The position numbers and the translations under genes are program-made. A stretch of 64,000 bases of DNA. It comes from Sphingobium sp. AP50. GTDB lineage: Bacteria > Pseudomonadota > Alphaproteobacteria > Sphingomonadales > Sphingomonadaceae. Of this stretch, positions 60,048 to 64,000 are shown piece after piece. The DNA is taken from contig NZ_FNYZ01000014.1 in assembly GCF_900109095.1 (NCBI RefSeq), positions 1 through 64,000 of the forward strand, written 5' to 3'. Positions within the stretch are counted from its first letter, which is position 1, and each line of letters begins with the position of its first letter. Below the pieces are notes generated by a model, which saw nothing but the letters and a program-made list of their open reading frames with translations, did no database searches and was not told the DNA's origin.

Positions 60048-60062
60048 GAACATAAAAGGAAC
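60048..60062 (-). promoter_or_regulatory. LexA SOS box of the SRAP-alkB-trxC operon
   Basis: On the coding strand GTTC-N7-GTTC (GTTCCTTTTATGTTC), 53 bases before the SRAP-like ATG, exact match to the alphaproteobacterial consensus. Confidence 0.85.
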
Positions 60063-60088
60063 AAAGGTAGCGCTTCCCGGATCTGTCC

Positions 60089-61387
60089 TCAGTCTTGCCC
60101 GATCCCGCGCAGTTGCTCGAGTAGGGCAGCGCCAAGCCGCTCCGCCTCTTGTGCGGCGCTGTCTTCCACATCCTGTCCATGGGCGGCGCGGTTCATCGCG
60201 TTCACCGCTGGACGCAGGCTTTCAACGTCGACGTTGAGCTGTCCGCGGCTTTGCAGATCGCTGAGCATCTGGCCGATGCCGGTGACACGCATCGACGCCG
60301 CTTCGTCATTTTGAAGCCGGCGCAGTTCGCGCTCGATCTCGATCCGTAGCCGGACGAGCGACATGAGCGGAAACTCGCGCGCGAATTCGGCCAAGGTCGG
60401 TAGCTCAGCCTGCAGGCGTTCGGGAAGCGCCTCGGACAGGCGATACTCCGCGACACCCATCGGCTTGTTCGCATCGCGTAGCGCATATTCGACGATGACT
60501 TCGTTGCGCCCCTTGCACAGGATGATGCCGATGCTCGGTGCGTCATCGACATGGCGTAGCTGGTCGTCGACCGCCGAGAGATAGAAGTTCATCTTGCCGG
60601 CGAACTCGGGCTTGAACTCCTCGATCTTCAGCTCGATGATGACGAAGCACCGCAGCCGCAGGTGATAGAAGAGCAGGTCGAGATAATAATCCTGGCCGCC
60701 GACCTCGAGGTGATACTGGCTGCCGACAAACGCGAAGCCTTTGCCCAGTTCGAGGACGAGAGCGCGCAGATGATCGATCAGACCTTTTTCGAGCTCGCGC
60801 TCGGAGATCTCGGAGCCGAGCGCCAGAAAGTCGAAGCTGTAGGGATCCTTGACCAACTCCTGGGCGAGGTCCGATTGCGGCGCGGGCAGGGTGCGCGCAA
60901 AGTTGGTGAGGGCCTTGCCCTGCCGGCGATAGAGATCGGTCTCGATCTGGTGGACAAGGACGTTGCGGCTCCAGCCATGAGCGATGGCCTCGCGCGCGTA
61001 CCAAAGCCGCTCTTCGCCATCCTTGATGGCCTCGACCAGCTTTATGTTATGCCCCCACGGCAATTGTGCAACGAGCTGTTGCACGATCTCGGGATCGCGA
61101 TGCGCCTCGGCAAAGGCCCGCATATATTTCAGATTGCGCGGCGACAGTCCCGTCATGTCCGGGAAGTCGCGGCGCAGGTCCTGAGCCAGCCGATCAATGA
61201 CGCGCGCGCCCCAGCCTTCGGCGTCCTGCCGGCTCAGAATGTCGTTGCCGATGCTCCAATAGAGGCGGATCAGCTCTTGGTTGACGGTGACCGCAGCGCG
61301 CAAGCGAGCCGTGCGGATCCGTTCCTTCAGCTCATCCAGTAGTGCCGCATAACCGTCCCCACCGAGCGTGGGAATCTGGGTGCTCAT
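60089..61387 (-). CDS. YhcG-type PD-(D/E)xK nuclease (DUF1016)
   Basis: 432 residues. N-terminal helical region (YWSIGNDILSRQDAEGWGARVIDRLAQDLRRDFPDMTG) and the nuclease core (about 230-330) with DYYLDLLFYHLRLRCFVIIELKI, the D...ExK site, and RNEVIVEYALRDANKPMGVAEY. DUF1016 proteins often accompany restriction-modification or type III-like systems and are implicated in DNA uptake or defence. The C-terminal ~90 residues are an addition not typical of YhcG. It lies between the SOS-box region and the LPD7/coupling-protein genes. Confidence 0.85.
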   Translation of the reverse strand: MSTQIPTLGGDGYAALLDELKERIRTARLRAAVTVNQELIRLYWSIGNDILSRQDAEGWGARVIDRLAQDLRRDFPDMTGLSPRNLKYMRAFAEAHRDPEIVQQLVAQLPWGHNIKLVEAIKDGEERLWYAREAIAHGWSRNVLVHQIETDLYRRQGKALTNFARTLPAPQSDLAQELVKDPYSFDFLALGSEISERELEKGLIDHLRALVLELGKGFAFVGSQYHLEVGGQDYYLDLLFYHLRLRCFVIIELKIEEFKPEFAGKMNFYLSAVDDQLRHVDDAPSIGIILCKGRNEVIVEYALRDANKPMGVAEYRLSEALPERLQAELPTLAEFAREFPLMSLVRLRIEIERELRRLQNDEAASMRVTGIGQMLSDLQSRGQLNVDVESLRPAVNAMNRAAHGQDVEDSAAQEAERLGAALLEQLRGIGQD

Positions 61388-61465
61388 TATCCCTGCCTAG
61401 CAGGTCGTCCGGCAGAATGCGCGAATAAGGAGGGGCGATAGATTCATTTCCTGGGGAAACGCCAT

Positions 61466-62395
61466 TTACCGTGCACGCACCCGATCTTGCGGCTTAGGTT
61501 CTCGGCCGGGCGCAGCTGGGGGCGTTCGTCCGCGGCCGGCGGGCTGAGTGACCTCCATCGCCTTCGACCGCTCAGTGTCACGCACCACCGCAGGTTTGAT
61601 CGTCCGGCCGGCCGCGATGTGCGCGTCGAACTGGGCGCGTGCGACCGACATCACCCGATCGACTCCCTCGGGGTTTTCGAACAGGGTTCGACGGATCACA
61701 GCCTCAATCACGCGCAACTGGCTGTCGGCCGCCTTCTCGTTGGGACCGGTGCGCACATCGACACGGCGAACGTCGCCAAGGTCCTTGCCGTTTGCTTTTG
61801 AGGAAACGGCTTTCTCGCTGCCGCCACGCGGCGCTGCCCCATCACGCCCGGCGGCTGGCGCGATGGAGTTACGGCTGGCCTCGCCTTGCAACCGGTCGAG
61901 CTCCTGCAGATCGCGCTCGTTCGGCTTGTAGCCGCGCACTTCGAGCCCCTTCTGGCTAGCCTCGAGCCAAGCGGCCCGACGGAAGCTTTCGCTACCAGTT
62001 ACATGAACCCGGTCCCATCCACGATGTTGAGCAATCGCGACCAGATCCTTGACGACCTCCTGACTTTCGGTGGCCGTCACAAGGCGGCGGCCCTGGTCGC
62101 GAAACGCGGGATCCTTGGTTTGCGCCGAGGTGTAAAAAGCCGGCTCACCCGACCAGCGAGACTTTTGCGAATAATAGCGTTTGCGCACGCCATCCGGCAC
62201 GTCACCGGGATCGATCGATAGAGGCCGCTCGGCGTCTGACTTTCCCGATCGCCCGCTTGCAGGCTCGCCGCGCCGCTCTTCCGGATTGGGCGCAGTGGCG
62301 TCCGGAGCAGCACCCTGTCTTATTGCGGCACGGCTATCGACGCTGACGCTGTTGGCGCGTTTGGCCCGCCCGGGCGCTTTTTCCTCATCGGCCAT
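61466..62395 (-). CDS. LPD7-domain protein of the transfer region
   Basis: 309 residues. The central segment (about 95-165) KDLVAIAQHRGWDRVHVTGSESFRRAAWLEASQKGLEVRGYKP is the LPD7 motif usually found at the C-terminus of large TraI-type relaxases. Both flanks are charged and disordered. Its start overlaps the stop of the coupling-protein gene, so it is in a transfer operon. Here LPD7 is a separate protein. Probably a single-stranded-DNA or relaxosome-associated factor. Confidence 0.75.
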   Translation of the reverse strand: MADEEKAPGRAKRANSVSVDSRAAIRQGAAPDATAPNPEERRGEPASGRSGKSDAERPLSIDPGDVPDGVRKRYYSQKSRWSGEPAFYTSAQTKDPAFRDQGRRLVTATESQEVVKDLVAIAQHRGWDRVHVTGSESFRRAAWLEASQKGLEVRGYKPNERDLQELDRLQGEASRNSIAPAAGRDGAAPRGGSEKAVSSKANGKDLGDVRRVDVRTGPNEKAADSQLRVIEAVIRRTLFENPEGVDRVMSVARAQFDAHIAAGRTIKPAVVRDTERSKAMEVTQPAGRGRTPPAAPGREPKPQDRVRAR

Positions 62396-64000
62396 ATGCT
62401 TCCCTCGTTTCCATCAGGTCCGGGGCGATGCCCTGGGGTTCATCGGCGTCGGCAACCGCGCGGTCAGCCATCGCGAGCACGAAAGCGAGCGCAGCCTTTT
62501 CGTCGCCAGGCGGTGGAAGTTCCTCGAGCTCGCCCAACACCAGCATGTCGTCGGTGATCTCGACGGCACCAGATATTTCCTCGCTGGTCAGTGGGCGGGT
62601 CACGATCATCTCCTCCTGCTGTCCGCCGGTTGTCAGTGCCGCTTTTTTCGCCGCAACCGATGCCCCGAGCACATCGGTGGCAGCGTTCGCCAGAGGCGCT
62701 GGGGTGTTGAGCCGCACGAGGCGCGGGGCGACCTGCGGAGGATTAAACACGCGGGCAGTGAAGCGGCGCGAACGAAAATATTCGATCTTGCGACCCCGCA
62801 CCGGCGGGATGCCGCCGCGTAGAAGGAGCAGGTCGCGCTTGGGCATCTGCATCAATTCCTGAGGCATCATCAGCGCGCGGCGCTGATCCGATTCTGAAAT
62901 GCTGCGATTGGCGAGAAAGCCATGGATCGTGCGGCTTTTCGATTTGACGTTCATCGTGAAGAAGCCAAGCCGCTCGGACAGCTCGTTGGCGACCTTAAGC
63001 TCCTTGGGGGTGAAGACGATTTCGAGTCCGCAATTGGCGATGATCTCGTCGGTCACGTCCGCGCCGTAGATGCCGCGCGGCTGCGAGCGACTCTGAATCA
63101 CAGGGAGCAACCGCAGACCGTATCCCGCGACATAGGAAAAGGCCGAGGCGATGACTGGCGCCTTCCCCAGGCGCGCAAATTCATCGAGCAGCACCAGCAC
63201 CGGCACATCACCCCCCGTCTCGGGAAGCTCGCGAGTGTTGAGGTCGATGAGCTGCTGAAGGAACAGATTATAGACCGGAGCGATCCGGTCGATATTGTCG
63301 GGCGACACGCCGAGATAGATCGAGATCCGCTCACGGCGGATTTGGCGGAGATCGAAATCGGTCTCCGAAGTCGCTGCGTCCACAAACGGATTGAGCCACA
63401 GGTTGAGCTTCGAGGTGATCGTCTGCTTGATCCCCGAAAATGTGTTGTCAGAGGCGGAGGTGAAATCGCTGAGCGCCGAGACACAGGCCTGGCTGAGACG
63501 CTGGCCGGTCCGCCGGGCTTCCTCGAGCACACGCGGGAGCTCGGACTTTGGATCACCTGTCGTCAGGCGTCGATAGATCTCGCCGATCGTGAAGGGCAGA
63601 GCGGGGTTGGCCGCGACCAAGGCGCCAACGCCGACGAATGCCCCGCGCGCCGCCTCGGCCCAGAACGGGTCAGCCTTTTCCGGGGCCGGGAACAGCATGC
63701 CAGCTATCTTCTGCAGTTCGTTGACGACATCCGTGTCGTCTTCGCGGTCGATGAAGCTCAACGGGTTGTACCGTGCCGATCGACCTTCCGGATCCAGAGG
63801 ATCGAACAGATAGACGGTCTGCCCGTGGCGCGCGCGAAACCCAGCCGTTATCGTCCAGTTTTCGCGCTTCACATCGAGGACGACGACCGAGTCCGGCCAG
63901 CTCAACAGATTGGGGATAACGACCCCGACACCCTTGCCCGCGCGGGTCGGCGCTTCGAGGAGCACATGCTCGGTGCCACCGAACACCAGATAACGGCCGC
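62385..64000 (-). CDS. traG: Type IV coupling protein TraG/VirD4, 5' end outside window
   Basis: Frame open to the right edge (RYLVFGGTEHVLLEAPTRAGKGVG...), so the N-terminal membrane segments are missing. Walker A is APTRAGKGVG and Walker B PVLVLLDEFARLG; later VIQSRSQPRGIYG and GLEIVFTPKELKVANELSERLG match VirD4/TraG. It docks the relaxase-DNA complex at the type IV secretion channel and pumps the strand. The C-terminal ~70 residues are acidic, as in substrate-binding tails. Overlaps the LPD7 gene by 11 bases. Confidence 0.93.
   Translation of the reverse strand, partial: GRYLVFGGTEHVLLEAPTRAGKGVGVVIPNLLSWPDSVVVLDVKRENWTITAGFRARHGQTVYLFDPLDPEGRSARYNPLSFIDREDDTDVVNELQKIAGMLFPAPEKADPFWAEAARGAFVGVGALVAANPALPFTIGEIYRRLTTGDPKSELPRVLEEARRTGQRLSQACVSALSDFTSASDNTFSGIKQTITSKLNLWLNPFVDAATSETDFDLRQIRRERISIYLGVSPDNIDRIAPVYNLFLQQLIDLNTRELPETGGDVPVLVLLDEFARLGKAPVIASAFSYVAGYGLRLLPVIQSRSQPRGIYGADVTDEIIANCGLEIVFTPKELKVANELSERLGFFTMNVKSKSRTIHGFLANRSISESDQRRALMMPQELMQMPKRDLLLLRGGIPPVRGRKIEYFRSRRFTARVFNPPQVAPRLVRLNTPAPLANAATDVLGASVAAKKAALTTGGQQEEMIVTRPLTSEEISGAVEITDDMLVLGELEELPPPGDEKAALAFVLAMADRAVADADEPQGIAPDLMETREAYGR

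Noticed and set aside
1..64000. CRISPR array, tRNA or rRNA genes
   Set aside because: No regularly spaced identical repeats and no cloverleaf or rRNA sequence were noticed on either strand.

Overview
The window is GC-rich, densely coding alphaproteobacterial DNA that reads as part of a large conjugative plasmid, most likely from the order Sphingomonadales. The assignment rests on gene families, not a database search: a Rep_3-type initiator with iterons and parAB, a strawberry-notch helicase/methylase fused protein, ArdC, a DUF2493 protein, a DUF3768 protein, an imuA-imuB-dnaE2 cassette with an alphaproteobacterial SOS box, a TonB-dependent receptor, and a VirD4/TraG coupling protein that runs off the right edge. 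No rRNA, tRNA, CRISPR array or recognisable insertion sequence was seen.

Layout. 1-3.5 kb: an AAA+ ATPase (cut by the left edge), a tyrosine recombinase and a TIR-like protein, all on the minus strand. 3.6-9 kb: replication and partition, with a DUF1612/HTH protein, parB, parA, two palindromes that look like parS, the initiator gene and an iteron origin. 9-19.5 kb: plus-strand genes for ssb, a primase-like protein, a Fic toxin with its antitoxin, a 1407-residue methylase/helicase, an SGNH protein, a large ParB-like protein and ArdC. 19.6-26 kb: a cargo-like module (TonB receptor, MFS transporter, large ATPase/TPR regulator) bracketed by a 31-bp direct repeat, followed by a GAF/PAS protein that looks like a histidine kinase without its catalytic parts. 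27.3-33.3 kb: DUF2493 protein, SDR, SIR2-like protein, second ssb and a Shedu-type nuclease. 33.4-39 kb: the mutagenesis cassette. 39-47 kb: porin, lipoprotein, small nucleases, DedA protein and small hypotheticals. 47.2-51.3 kb: a second ParA/ParB pair next to a mobilisation locus (oriT candidate, MobC, relaxase). 51.3-56.5 kb: RES toxin, a nuclease-like protein, DUF1413 and a helicase. 56.5-60.1 kb: a DNA-damage operon behind an SOS box (SRAP-like, AlkB, thioredoxin 2, small protein, SRAP). 60.1-64 kb: YhcG-type nuclease, LPD7 protein and the coupling protein.

How it fits together. The backbone (replication, two partition-like systems, mobilisation, coupling protein) is interleaved with proteins that probably protect incoming single-stranded DNA (two SSBs, ArdC), with SOS-controlled mutagenesis and repair, and with several candidate defence or addiction genes (AAA+ ATPase, TIR-like, Fic, SIR2-like, Shedu, RES, helicase cluster, YhcG). 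The most unusual observations are a covarying hairpin in the leaders of two unrelated genes at nearly the same distance from their start codons; an 18-bp palindrome shared by the ParAB operon and the mobilisation locus; an SOS-box-led operon containing an SRAP paralogue with no Cys2 nucleophile; and a long nested stem-loop with no assigned function at about 57 kb.
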